From NCBI RefSeq assembly GCF_954871325.1, contig NC_088777.1, positions 22,607,366 through 22,671,365 of the forward strand: a stretch of DNA of 64,000 bases. The letters run 5' to 3'. The notes under the pieces are model-generated. The model ran no database searches and was not told the origin of the DNA. It saw only the letters and a program-made list of their open reading frames with translations. Position numbers and translations under genes: made by a program. Below, one piece after another: positions 23,373-35,513 of this stretch (positions are counted from its first letter, which is position 1; each line of letters starts with the position of its first letter). Source of the DNA: Gordionus sp. m RMFG-2023 (lineage: Eukaryota; Nematomorpha; Gordioida; Chordodea; Parachordodidae).

Positions 23373-24092
23373 CTATGACAAATGACTAATAATTGGTGGA
23401 GGACTCGATGGTAATGATTGTAGGTAACAGAAATGATTTGGTTTAAAATTCGCCAATTTATCGGGGAAATTTAAACTCGACCACATAAAAACTAAGTTAA
23501 TTGAACTTGTTCTTCTTACGGCCCGCCCATATACTGGTGTGGTATAGACGCTATACATCCCACGATTAGAAGGTGGACAATAAGATTGAAATGCTTTTCC
23601 CAAAGCTGCACTTGATGCACAAAGATGCATCATTTGTGCCCAGCCTTCTACCATCAATGCATCATTTAAAATATGATTGTAATCAGTAGTGGAAATTCTT
23701 TCATCACTTATTGTTTTATTACTACTGTAAAATTTATCATCTATATCATAATACTTTCTATTAATTATTATTTCAATTGCTGTCAAGAGTCTCATGTAGA
23801 GATGTTCCTCCTCATGACCAGAAATTGCTAGAGACAAGCAACGATAAAAACAATTGCCATCCCTAATAACTTTTCTAGGCGAATAATCTTCTAAAAGATG
23901 CCCCTGAAATGATTTTAACAACCTTTGAGAAATAAGGTCTTCCTCCCCAACTAAAAAATTATCATTACATTTAGTTGATAAATTGTAATGTAAACTGATA
24001 AGGCTCAATTCATTTACTGCTGAATTAACTGAAAAATTATTCTGTAATCTAAGCAATGAAGAGCATGGCTTCACATCTATCTTCTCCATCAT
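23373..24092 (-). CDS. OTU-like cysteine protease domain of the MULE element
   Basis: An ATG at 24092 opens a 239-residue frame. The catalytic Asp/Cys motif of OTU proteases is plain in RDGNCFYRCLSLAISG (around residue 83) and the C-terminal histidine motif in FKPNHFCYLQ (around residue 222), leaving a domain of about 150 residues. OTU enzymes cleave ubiquitin-like conjugates; in transposons the substrate is unknown. The N-terminal 70 residues are unassigned. After the histidine motif the frame enters the Pro/Ser linker (LPSSPPPIIS). All key residues are present, so this domain may have been functional until recently. Confidence 0.85.
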   Translation of the reverse strand: MMEKIDVKPCSSLLRLQNNFSVNSAVNELSLISLHYNLSTKCNDNFLVGEEDLISQRLLKSFQGHLLEDYSPRKVIRDGNCFYRCLSLAISGHEEEHLYMRLLTAIEIIINRKYYDIDDKFYSSNKTISDERISTTDYNHILNDALMVEGWAQMMHLCASSAALGKAFQSYCPPSNRGMYSVYTTPVYGRAVRRTSSINLVFMWSSLNFPDKLANFKPNHFCYLQSLPSSPPPIISHLS

Positions 24093-24242
24093 TGCCTTTT
24101 TGAAATAAGATTAATAATTAAAATTAAATATATTTATTCTTTCTGATCATTTAAAGTATAAGGTCAACAAAATTAGACTGTTAACACTTTATAATTATTT
24201 GTTTTATATTGCTCAATCATTGATCATAATATCAATTGTAAT

Positions 24243-25700
24243 CAGAGTTGTGCAGTACCACAAATATTTGTATCCAAAATATGTCATTTTTAATAAGATA
24301 CTAGTATCTGTATCTAAGATCCCTTATTCTGAAAAAAATCTTGCATCTTTTTCATTTTAATTTTCTTGGCAAAAGATACAGATACTTTTTAATATTCATA
24401 TTTAAAATTTTACATATCACAGCATATATCTTATTTTCTTCAAGAATATTTTATTAATTTCCTTATTCTTTTCCGCCATATTTTAAATATATCGACGACC
24501 AAAATTAACTGAAAAATTTACAACTTATATTAAGATAAATGGATATAAAATAACCCAAACGAAATGTAAAGATTACATTTTATATATAAATGCAGGGATC
24601 AAAACTGAACCTGAAGCGTTATTTTTAATTAAACCTGAACCTTTATATTTATCCGAACCGATATTCTTTTCGGTTTGGATCCCTGTATAAAAACTAGACA
24701 GAATATCATTATTAATTTTATGTAATATATTTTAATTTGCAGGATGGTAGTGAAGAAGAAGGTTGTGAAATTTAAGTTATGGGTTCCCATGAATCAAATC
24801 CTAATCTTAAAATTTTAAATGGAAATTTTTTAAAATAAAAGTTAAAAAGGCTGGATATAAAATCTGTATAAACATAAAAATGATAAAGGGTTAAATACAA
24901 ATTTTGTTAAACATATTTAAAATAAATTATTTATATGTGGCTATAAGGAGCATAGGTTTTCTTAAAAATTCATGCTTAAGATGGTATGGACAAAATTTAA
25001 GAAAATATTTTCCAATAATTTGAATATAATGAGGCTTTTTTTTGATATGAATATCACATCAATATTTTAAGATATGAATTAAAGAATACTTTCAAAATAT
25101 ATTAATAAAAGAAGCTCTAAATGTAGTATCATATAGTATATAATCAAAACTATAACATTAATAGATTTAATATCTAATAAAGAAAATATTTTTTTTGGTG
25201 AAACAAGTGTTGCTGAGTTCAATAATACAAATAACATTTTTTTATAAATATAATACTGTAATATCTTCATCAACTTCAATTGAAAGGTTATTTGGTTTTG
25301 GTACAATGCTATGTATGCCAAAATGGCAAAGGTCTAATACTAAATTATTTGAAAATTTTGATTAACTTATAAAATAATAAATCTATTTTAAATACTCTTT
25401 TACAAATTAATATTTCAACTCCGATTAAAAATACTAATCTCCCTTTCCTATCTATAAGAATGGGCTATTACTGATATTAAAATGCCTGATATATTAACTC
25501 ATCATTAAATATTTTATTAATTATTGTAAATATTCATTCTTACTAAATGAATATGTTATGTTCTTCACAAATAAATAGTAAAAACTATATTTTATAAACT
25601 ATTCTAATTTTATTTTGATATTTTGAAAAAAATACTAGTATCTGTATCTAAGATTAATTTTTCACATCTGTATCTAGATTCTTAAGGACCTACCCATGTA
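24243..25700 (+). mobile_element. dead hAT element, family 3, copy 1
   Basis: Both ends carry ACTAGTATCTGTATC-type sub-terminal sequence (24300-24320 and 25630-25680). The plus strand at about 25260-25368 encodes a relic of the hAT C-terminal dimerisation region (SIERLFGFGTM…WQRSNTKLFEN). The same arrangement recurs at 62440-63500. Ends were not fixed to the base and no clear 8-bp duplication was seen. A 93-bp element is nested at 24593-24685. Confidence 0.6.
24593..24685. mobile_element. 93-bp hAT mini-element
   Basis: It starts CAGGGATCAAAACTGAACC and ends CGGTTTGGATCCCTG, with flanks TATAAATG and TATAAAAA as a slightly decayed 8-bp duplication. The interior is made of GAACCTGAA-type units. 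It shares its ends with 55672-56482, so it is a tiny deletion derivative of that family. Confidence 0.8.
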
Positions 25701-26770
25701 ATATAAATATTTTCTTACGTGATTATCCATTTATGATTGAATATATTAAGATATATGACGACTAGAAAAAAATCTATTGTTACTTTTATGTTTATACACC
25801 CAAATATTTTATATCCCAATAAATTAGATTCTTTAATGCGGTAACTCTTTATTATTCTTCAATTAAAATATATTTAATTTATTTCCACTTTTAAAGACGC
25901 GTCAAAAAAAAAATATAATTTAAAACCCAAAATTCCAAATATAAAATTCCAAAAAAAATATAACAAAAATAAATTCCAATTATATTCTTTTCCCTTTTTT
26001 TTTTGTCTTTTATAGATTCACAAAAATAAATATATATTTATTAATAATAAAATAAAATAAATTAATTTCTAAAACAATGATGACTCATCCAAATACAATA
26101 TTAATTTATATGGCGATGATTCATCAAAATTACAAATTTATTTTTAATCCTATGATTTGACAGATAATAAAACAGAATAATTTGATCATTAATAAAAATC
26201 TTACCCTTCTTGACAATTGAGGTAAAAAAAGATAAATGAATGAATGGCATCATGTGAAATATTTATATAAATATGATTATAATTATATAAATATAAATAT
26301 AAATTAATCATTTACTATAATATTTAGATAAATCAAGATAAATAATATTTAAATTATTTTATTTAAATAGTAACTTGGTATTATTGAATATCATTTGACA
26401 CAAAATAATTTATATAGTAATATTATCAATATACTTTACCGGCATGATTTTGTTTTAAATATTATACATAGCCCTCCAACATGCGTATTATGATAATTCA
26501 GCTTATTAAAATGAATCTTTAATGAGTAAATTCTGATATATAACATTTTTAAATGATTATATTTTTTTATAATAGTATTTTATAATAATACACGCCAACT
26601 TGCGGATTTGGTATTATTAGAATTTAAAATTTAATTATTAATATCTTTAATATAATTATATTAAAAGATTTAAACGATTTATTATGAGATAAAAGATAAT
26701 TCAACTATTAATGTATATTTCTTTATTATTGAATATATCTAAAAATTTATTTTTTATAAGTTATTTATAT
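25701..26770. other. AT-rich non-coding
   Basis: No open frame of note. It contains many homopolymer A/T tracts. The last 50 bp (26720-26775) belong to the repeat that was the target of the LTR element. Confidence 0.5.
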
Positions 26771-26775
26771 CATAG

Positions 26776-28975
26776 TAAAAGAAATAAATGAAAGGACTTA
26801 AGTCAACTATTACTATTTAAATTTAAATCAAATTTATTACTATATATCTTTTATCTAAAAAACATTATATATATATAAATATAAAAAGTTAATTGAACAT
26901 ATTAAATAATCAACTTAAATAGTTAATATATAAAATAAATAATATTCAAATTTAAATCAATCAACATTCCCCCTCTTCTACAAATAACGAAGCTTCTTCT
27001 CAGCAGTCATCGAGAGCTTGTTGTCCTAGAAGTTTTTCCTGATTCGATTGTACTTGGTTTTATCTTGGTTAGCGCATAAGTCTCAAATGTTTTCGTAGGC
27101 TTGATTCTATCACGTAGGTTTGATAAAATCGTTTATTAGAGTTGCGTGAGTTTGTACGTTTATTGTAGGCTTGAATCAATCGCGTAGGTTTGATAAAATC
27201 GTTGAACGTTATCGTTGGTTTGATATCCTTATCGTATGTTGTTCACATTTCTCAAAATTGTTATTATCATTAATCCAGTTGAATATTGGAATTTGGAATA
27301 AATCGGAATATATAATTTGGAATAGTTGATCAAATCAAATGTATGAATAATATGCACGAATAAAATTTTGAATTTCGGAACAATAAAATATGTAATAAGG
27401 AATGATAATTTATGGAATAAGGAATAAAATCCAAAATAAGGAATGATAAATGATTATTACATTATTTTTTTTAGGTGTTAAGTTAATCATAGCGTTTTAT
27501 ACTTTTAGCGTTTTATGCGTTTTACATTTTTAGCCTTTTATATTTTTAGCGTTTTATATTTTTTGCGTTTTATATTTTTTGCGTTTTACATTTTTTAGCG
27601 TTTCCGTATTTAATTAGTAGCGTTTTAATACTTAATTTATTTTTATTTATTTTCAATCTCCGAGGTTAAAATATGCAAATATTATGCACATTTCCCTCTC
27701 TTAAAAAAAATTTAAATTTCACACAATATTTTTCTAAAATAATGATGTTTAATTTTTACATAACCTTTTGTCTTCAAAAGCTTTATTTCAAAAACATTTT
27801 TATCATATTAAGTATTACTTATAAGGGTTATTTAAATCAATCCCTTTTAATTCATATGTTTTAATTACACTTTAATATCATTGGTCTCACAAAATAGAAT
27901 TCATAACCTATAGTTCAACTTCCATATCAGTTCTTCCTAGGTTGTCACATTAGGTTAGGTGCTGGTTATCATATTCCAGTCCAACATCCAGAGCCGGGAC
28001 ACCATGAAGAAAGAAGCTTTTTGCATGAAAAAACGTGCTAACATCTCCATAGATTAGGCATTGGTCATATCAATAGATTAGGCAGTCACAATAAATAAGG
28101 TAGTCATCTCCATAGGTTAAGCAGTCTCCATAGGTTACGCAGTCTCCATAGGTTACGCAGTCTCCATAGGTTAGATAGTCATCTCAGTAGATTAGGTAGT
28201 CACAATAGATAAGGTAGTCATAATAGGTAGTCATCTCCATAGGTTAAGCAATCGTCACAATAGGTAGTCATATAAATAGAGTCATCTCAATGAATTAAGC
28301 AATCGTCACAATAGGTAGTCATATAAATAGAGTCATCTCAATGGATTAAGCAATCGTCACAATAGGTAGTCAAATCAATAAATAAGGTAGTCATCAATTT
28401 CAAATTTAGTTTAATTTATACTTTTTATTTTAATTTTAGGCAAATTTTCTATATTTTATTCTTTTTTTTTTTTACAAAAACGTAAGAGGGCGCCATAAAA
28501 GAAACAAGAAGTTAACAAGTTATATTTATTCTAAATAAAATTTCTTTACCTTTTATAATTTTGTAAATTTGGATAAAATTTTGACTATCGAAAAGAAAAG
28601 TCAAAAAATTTTATTTTTCCTTATATCATCTCCAATATCGAACGACGAATTTGATAAGTAATTCGTTTACTTTTTATTTTTACTAAAGAATTCAAGGTAA
28701 GGATATTTTTTAATTTTTTTTTAAAACTTTTATCATTTAACTTTAATTTAAAACGAAAAACGTACCACCGTAACCGGGGCACCATATAAATAATAAATGT
28801 AAGGACTTATTTCAACTATTACTATTTAAATTTAAATCAAATTTATTACTATATATCTTTTATCTAAAAAACATTATATATATATAAATATAAAAAGTTA
28901 ATTGAACATATTAAATAATCAACTTAAATAGTTAATATATAAAATAAATAATATTCAAATTTAAATCAATCAACA
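26776..28975 (-). mobile_element. non-autonomous LTR element (looks structurally whole)
   Basis: Two 191-bp LTRs (26776-26966 and 28785-28975) flank a 1.8-kb interior with no coding capacity. Read on the minus strand, the 5' LTR starts TGTTGATTG and is followed directly by TGGTGCCCCGGTTACGG, a primer-binding-like site. The 3' LTR is preceded by the purine tract AGAAGAGGGGGAA. A 5-bp duplication CATAG lies at 26771-26775 and 28976-28980. The LTRs differ only at a few positions near one end, so the insertion is young. It must have relied on proteins from another element. The interior holds short tandem arrays (27095-27205, 27490-27605, 28045-28392). Confidence 0.85.
28045..28392. repeat. degenerate short tandem array inside the LTR element
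   Basis: Units of about 17-40 bp built on CATAGGTTAAGCAGTC and AATAGGTAGTCAT variants are repeated head to tail. Spacing and unit length are irregular. Confidence 0.75.
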
Positions 28976-28980
28976 CATAG

Positions 28981-30334
28981 GAAAATGGATCTCACTACAA
29001 ATAAAAGATAATATATAAAAATTTTTACCTAAGCGTTCGCAATTTACCTTAGCATTTGTCATTATTTTTCAAATAAAACTTATTTTTGGATCACTATTCA
29101 TGCCAAACAATATACTGCATTCATTGCAAATAAAGGGTTTTTTAATTATTCCTATTCTAATAACTCTCACATTTTTTTACAACGGTAGGTAATGGTTTTT
29201 GAGGAGCGTTTGCTTTCAAAGAATATCTTGTCATTCATGTATAAGCTGTTTAAAACCCTTAATAAGCTACAAATTAATTTTTAAAAAAAACAATTCTTTA
29301 AAATTTAGTTTGTGATAAATTATTACATAAGATTTAGCATAATTATGGATAATATAATGATTCTGTTGAATTAATTGATTTTGGTGAAGTTGACAAAAAT
29401 TCCTCTCTAAAAAAGAGGTCTACTTTGAGAACTATATGTATGGTTACTTGAAAAATGGGAAAAAAGAACAAAATCTCCCCTCTTCATAGGTTATATTAAT
29501 AAACATCGGAATAAAAAGAGTTGCCCTAAAATTGATTTTTTAAACCTAAATCATCAACCTTTTTATCTATAATAATAAAAACTAATTTTAAAGATAACTT
29601 GCTAATAACTTATAATTTTATTTAGCATTTAAAACTATAGATTCAAAGAATTTTGAAGATTTTATAAGTGATCCTGATTCATCAATAAAGTCAATATACC
29701 CCAAACATTTAAATTGCATATGTATGTATAATACATTTGCAGAATAAAAATAGTTCGTAAAGAAAATAATATCCAAAAATAAGAGTCAGATAAATTTTTT
29801 ATCTGATATTTGGATCGGTTCAACTCAAGTTACCTTCTAAAAGCTTAATAGTGCAATAAAAATTAAAAAAAAATTCTCTCAATATATTTTGGTATAAATT
29901 ATATTAGAATATTTTAAAAAAAACGAATTATTAAAATAATTCATATCGAATGCAAATAATTTATTATTAATACGAACGGTAAATTATTAAATTCGGTTAG
30001 TCGAATCGAATAATGTGCTATTCGATTTGCATTCGTCTTTGAATGGGTCTAATAAATATATGCAAATAAAGCCTTAATCAAAATTCACCGTAAATTTATT
30101 CATAATAGAAAAAAATATTGTTAAGCCAAAGGTATAAAAATTTTAATGTAATAATAGCTATACTTTTAGTTAATATCATATCATTACTTTATTTTAAAGG
30201 TAATGGTAACTCGTTACTTTTGGTAAAGTAACGAATAAAGTAATGTTTACTTCACTCGTAATTTTTTTTTAAAAATGTAATCAGTTACTATAGGCTCGAA
30301 GGATCAAGATTTTTTACATTATAAAGGGATTTTA
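28981..30334. other. non-coding with a fragment of a TAGGCCTATTC-type element end
   Basis: No gene is supported. 28976-29035 is the continuation of the target repeat. 29900-30055 is rich in CGAAT/ATTCG and ends GAATGGGTCTA, like the ends at 10526 and 53812. 30180-30290 holds GTAAC/GTTAC alternations that look like another decayed element end. Confidence 0.5.
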
Positions 30335-30679
30335 TTGCAAGCCAGAATAGTTGGAAAAAATGGGAAAGTTCCTACAATGCAATATCTTCCTGACGAAACT
30401 CCCAAAGAAGAGGTCAAGCAGAAGCATGGAGAAATACTCAATTCCATTCTAGGCATATGGATTATCAATTCAAACTCCTCGAAAGTTTTATCCTGCAAAG
30501 AGCACTTCAATAATAAATTTGTAAACATCCTTTCGAATAAAATACAAAAAAAACTACCAAATGGAATAGGAGACACTCTAACTCATACTACGGGAAAAAA
30601 TATTACCATCGGAACCCCTTATATGTGGTTGGCGCCCCTAAAAAATAACGATCCCAATATCAAAATACGATTTATGTAA
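30335..30679 (+). CDS. unrecognised 114-codon open frame
   Basis: The start is an alternative codon, not ATG. The predicted protein is polar (MQYLPDETPKEEVKQKHGE near residue 20) with a C-terminal TPYMWLAPLKNND. Its amino-acid use is protein-like and G+C is a little higher than around it, but I recognise no domain, and the opposite strand is also partly open. It may be an exon or a fragment of an old element. There is no context to decide. Confidence 0.25.
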   Translation: MQARIVGKNGKVPTMQYLPDETPKEEVKQKHGEILNSILGIWIINSNSSKVLSCKEHFNNKFVNILSNKIQKKLPNGIGDTLTHTTGKNITIGTPYMWLAPLKNNDPNIKIRFM

Positions 30680-32689
30680 ATAATTCTATAACATTTCTAT
30701 ATTGGCTGTATTTTATGTAGCAAACTTGTTGAGGATTTTATTTTGCAGAATTTAATTAAAGTATATAGATCTAATGAATTTCTAAAAAATATATAATTTT
30801 ATTGAAATATTTTACATAAAAATTAAAGCGCCACTGTTGTGCTCTCAAGATATATGTATTGGACAGATATTTTATCGGATGAATTATTTTTTCGTGAAAC
30901 AAAATAGATTCTATAAATCATAATATTTTATTATACAAAACAACTATTCCGATATTTTTTAAAAATCTATGCAACCACTTATATATTTTTATTATAAATT
31001 TAATTTAAAAATAAAAACAATCCATTTCATATTTCGAATTTAAATAAGAATTAAATATATTATTACTTTTAATTGAGCCGATAATCAAAAGGTGGTAAAA
31101 TAGAAATTTCGCCGAATCTAGCAAGGTATATTATTGTTGAAATTTTTATTGATAAGATAATAAGAGTTATAAAATTTTTAATATTTATGTTTATAAATTT
31201 AATTATTATGTAAACAAAATGCTGAATGCCTATATTTTTGTAGTGTTTGCAGTGGTCTGGACCGAAGGTCTAGTCCGGTCCAATCAAAGACCTAAAAAAA
31301 ATAAAATTACTATGAATTGCTTTTTAATTATTGTACATGAATCCATAAAATATGATTATTTAATGCTGATAGAAAACATAAGAAACACATTGGAAGTACT
31401 TTTGCTTATAATTCTTTCCCCTCTTAAATCGATATACCTTTTGCAATAAAGACCCCAGAATTAAAAAAGTTAAACTTTCTGTTGTAATATTGTATTTGTT
31501 TTTCTTTTTTGGGTTAATTGATTATAATGTAAAATGTTTTGAAGGATACATTTTTTATATATGAAAAATAAGAAAATTATTTTCGTATTAATTTTAATTT
31601 TCAATTATCATTTTTTGATTGTATTTTTCGTAAATTAATAAATTCGCAAATTTTGAAGTTAATGAATAAAATGTTTTACGCTGATCGTGTTATTTTATTT
31701 TAAATATAATGAAAAAACTAAAGTTTACAAATTTATCTCAGTGTGTTAGTTCTTACTTCAATATCAATTTTTGTTATACAGTGTGTCCTTTCGTGACAAT
31801 TTGGTGCCATGTAAAAAAAAAGATACCTACAATTACAAACAGGTTATTTGGCGTAAACAATTACTACGTATCTATACGAAGGCCATAATAAAGGTAAAAT
31901 TCTGGGGATAAAGGTAAAATATATTTTTAATTTTATTTTGAAATGTACTTTTTTTAAATAATAATTATGACCGTAATCACTCTTCTATATATATTATCTT
32001 TAATTAAAGTAAAAATATTTTTAATAAAGGTTTTAATTAATTTTTTATAATTTTGTGTGTTCAATAAATATAAGAGTCGTAAGAATAAAAATTAAATTTT
32101 AAAAGAAATTGAAATTTTTTTATTAACCATGTTTAATCGCAAATAATCTAGCAAGACATTTAAATTTGTGGAATGCAGTAATAATTATTTCTATTTAATT
32201 TTAATTGTACCTATTAGATTAATCTATACATGGAGGAGAAATAAATTAAAGAGCATATTAAAGAAAAGGATTAAAATTAATGAAAAAATTGATGAAAGGG
32301 AAAAAATTATTGATGATAATATATCTAAATTTAAAGGTGAAATAATGGAAATATGTAAAAGATATATCACTAGCGATATTAAAAAAGAAATTAATATCGT
32401 TAGAGATACTTAAAAAGGAAAAAATGAAATGGAGAAAAATAAATTTGAAAAATAATGCTGGAAATGGATAAAATTAAAAGAAAAATAAAAGAAGGAAAAG
32501 ATAAAGTGGTCGAAATAAGTAAAATGGAAATACAAAATAATGGAATAGAAAAATTAAACTTAGAAGGAAGGGGAATTAAAGAAGTAATAATAAATGAATT
32601 ATAAAAATATTGGAAATAGTAAAAAAAATGAAAAAGAAAATGAAGAAATGAAAAAAAAGGAAATTAAGGAAATAATGAAGAGGGTAAGG
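30680..32689. other. mostly non-coding; two weak open frames
   Basis: A frame at 31219-31449 and a lysine-rich, coiled-coil-like one at 32168-32413 (continued as A-rich low-complexity to about 32660) have no recognisable family. The bias towards A makes K/E/I-rich frames easy to form by chance. Confidence 0.4.
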
Positions 32690-33240
32690 AAAGATATTGA
32701 ACATGAAGATGCGTAAAAATCGTTGCGATTTTGTCAGTACATTACTCTGACATTTTTTGAGCACCACATATCTTTTAACACCATTAAAATATACATAAAT
32801 CTCGTCTAATATTTCTAAAACATTTTGCAGTTCTTTTATTGATTGACATAATTGAACAATGATTAAATTTAATCGATAACAATAGCACCAATTAAAAGCT
32901 GCCTTTGGCGCCTACGCTCTGATCAAAGCCTGCACTCTATTGATTATTCCAATCATGTTTGAGGGGCCATCATAACGTTGTCCAACTAGGATTTCGAGGG
33001 GTAGATTCATAGAGCCAAGTTTGGATATTATATTCTTTTTAATATCGAGTGTATTTCCCATACAATATATGTGTAGCAGTCTTTCAAAGTAGGCATTACT
33101 TTTCAAAATATCTTACTAACAAAGCTATTGCTTCTGATTTCGAAACATCATATGTGCGTACCATCAACTTTAAATGAAAAGCACAGTTAAATTCAATCTC
33201 TTTTTGAATTTTTTTTATAACCATATTTTTCATTGCTTTG
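32690..33240 (-). pseudogene. relic of a second DUF4371/ZMYM-type hAT transposase
   Basis: The minus strand from about 33106 to 32720 encodes LEILVGQRYDGPSNMIGIIN (second catalytic region). After a frame change near 32915 it gives NWCYCYRLNLIIVQLCQSIK and NVLEILDEIYVYFNGVKR. These match the YDG…CYAHRLNLVL…F(F/V)SG order of DUF4371 transposases. The protein sequence differs from the 7325-8516 copy, so this is another family. N- and C-terminal parts are not recognisable. Confidence 0.75.
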
Positions 33241-33939
33241 AGAATATTTATGTTATTATACTATAATAGATTTGAATATAATTTCGATTTTAATACCTTA
33301 TTTTTTTCTCCCTTCCTTTTCTTCATTTTGTTGTTTATACATTTTGAGTAATGTTCAGAATCTACAATGAGTTTAATAACCCTTTCGCGCCCAGCGAGAT
33401 CATTTGTCATCAAAATTTTTTATCAATTAATTTTTATATTTAAAAAACTAATGGTAGCTATTTAGACGCATGAGTTTACAAAACAATATTTCATATTTTA
33501 TCATTAATCTGTCAAAATCATAATTTTATTAGATCAAAATACAAGTTCAAAGATAGGTATTTTACGCGCCAAAATTTTACACTTTTACATCGATAACCTA
33601 TCTATAGAAATATATTTAAATAAAAGGTATATAATTTTTTTTATAATAGATTATTACTAGTATTTCATATTTAGTAAAAAACTATTATTTATATGATTTT
33701 TTGAAGGTAATCCAAATTGGTAACATTGGGATTTTATAATGTAATATTTTCTATAAATTTTTTAAAATTAAATATTAAAAATATGATATAGTAAGAAATG
33801 AATATAGGTTATTTCCCATTTAGAAAACCACTATAATATTTGCAAAAAGTTAAGAAAGTGGAAAAAAAATTTTATTATACTTTTTAAAAAATTTTTATAA
33901 ATAATTTTTAGATGACCTCAACATATATTATACCAGAGG
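33241..33939. other. AT-rich non-coding
   Basis: No coding or structured feature is seen between the hAT relic and the piggyBac relic. Confidence 0.5.
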
Positions 33940-34360
33940 GAGATGGATAAACAATATATTAGCTCAAAACCGCATAAATGGGGAATTAAAATTTTCGCTT
34001 TATGTGGATCATCTGGAATGATATAATTTCAAAACATATTTAGGGAAATCCACAACTATAAAAAAAAATTGAAGAGAATTAGCGGAAATATCGTCATACA
34101 ACTATTAAAAACTGTTCCCCCACATAAAAATCATTAAAATTTACATGGATAACTTTTTTTCTTCGTATAATTTAGCAGTTGTTCTCAAAGATAATGGCTT
34201 TATCATGTCGGGGACCCTTATATCTAATCGATTATCGGGATGCCACCTGTATGATGATAGAATCCTAAAGAAAAAAGGAAGAGGGTCCCTTGATTATAAG
34301 ATTCTAATAATCTATTATAATAATCCTCAAAAAACGTCAATCAAATTTAGCCAATAGTGT
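33940..34360 (+). pseudogene. relic of a piggyBac-like transposase
   Basis: Near 33945-34060 the plus strand reads KQYISSKPHKWGIKIFALCG, a conserved piggyBac stretch. From 34145 it reads MDNFFSSYNLAVVLKDNGF, with the catalytic aspartate of the YDNFFTS-type motif, followed by GTLISNR and LKKKGRGSLDYK. About 130 codons of the core survive in two frames. TTAA-flanked ends were not found. Confidence 0.85.
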
Positions 34361-34613
34361 TCTTTTAAAAAAAATTTGTCCAATAAAAATGATTATAGGG
34401 TAATCGGTCCAATAGTAATCATGTAATAACCTTAACATTCATTCAAGTTTATAACAAATTTTACCATCTTCACTTCATAAGGTTTTTATTATAGTTTATA
34501 TAGTTAACCTACAGGAAACGTTAATATATTGGAATATTCAAGTCTTTTAAAATTGGCTTCAAAGAAATTTAAACTTCAAACTAGGTATAATAAAGGAGAG
34601 TTTTAATGTCACA

Positions 34614-35090
34614 GTATGTCTCTAGGAATTTAGGGGTAAAACTATTTTTAAAGTATACTTTGATAAACATTTTGAATATTTTAATTTTTTTAAAACTTAA
34701 ATGTGTCCAAAGTGTTGTTATTAATTTGTGAAAAGTTTAAGGATTTTTTAAAACATTATAAAATTTTAATTAATTATTATTCAATAAATTTTTTGAATAA
34801 TATTTCTTAAAATTTTGGTATCTATTCTATCTCCAGTTTTGGAATAATAATAAAAATGATTATTTTAGAAAGGAACTATTAAATATACCTATGAATTTCA
34901 TATAAAACCTATCATAAAAAAATATTTAGCTTTTAAGACCTTCATAAATATTCTTTTAACTTCTCCCTTAACAATCAATCTTAAATGCTATGTATACCTA
35001 ATAAATTAAGACCCTGGATTTTGACCCCTACCAATAATCTTCTAAATAGCCAATGGATACCACCACAGAGTCTTTGTGACACAATCAGGT
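34614..35090. repeat. interspersed repeat, copy 1 (partner 47475-47760)
   Basis: It shares GTATGTCTCTAGGAATTTAG at its start and CTTCTCCCTTAACA with AATAATCTTCTAAATAGC further on. The copy here is interrupted near 34680-34800 by sequence also found, inverted, at 5500-5590. Confidence 0.65.
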
Positions 35091-35094
35091 TGAC

Positions 35095-35513
35095 CTCATG
35101 AGAGTTATATTAGTTTCATAACCTTTTGTCAATGTCAGTTGCTAAGAATTATATTATTGCATTATGTGGCAATCAAGGCATATGAATGAATAAATTAACC
35201 ATTGAAGTAAATTTTTTTATATCAGCAATCGAATATATTTTATACTGTAATAAATAGATTTTATATTAAAAAATATTATTTTTAGAAATGTCTTGTATTG
35301 TTTTAATTATTTATATATACCAGTTTATTTTAATTATTTATATACCAGTTTATTTTACATGCATAATATAATAATGACAAAATATGAAATTCAGAATAAT
35401 TAACAAATTTTATAAATATATAATATACTGCAAATTGGAGATATGGGGGGAGAAGCCCCTCATAAAAATTTTTAAGTTGAGACCCCTGAGATTGTAAAGG
35501 CTAGCGACGCCCC
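35095..35513 (-). mobile_element. left-end fragment of a DUF4371-family hAT
   Basis: Reverse-complemented, it begins GGGGCGTCGCTAGCC near 35513 and follows the left 400 bp of copies 1 and 2, including a short internal duplication near 35320-35350. The rest of the element is absent. Confidence 0.75.

Larger units (their letters stand above)
21326..24092 (-). mobile_element. Mutator-like element coding region with OTU and MULE domains
   Basis: On the minus strand an OTU-protease-like domain (24092-23373) is followed by a Ser/Pro-rich repetitive linker (about 23372-22950) and a MULE transposase (about 22944-21326). All share one direction, so they probably formed one polyprotein or two-gene unit. 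Frames change in the linker and near 22800. Terminal inverted repeats were not found within the neighbouring 1 kb on either side. MULEs with an OTU domain are known from several invertebrate lineages. Confidence 0.8.

Noticed and set aside
28045-28392. CRISPR-like or satellite array
   Set aside because: Units vary in length and sequence, there are no constant spacers, and the genome is eukaryotic. It is an internal array of an LTR element.
32168-32413. lysine-rich coiled-coil protein
   Set aside because: A-rich low-complexity DNA gives K/E/I-rich frames by chance, and the pattern fades into pure A/G-rich sequence.
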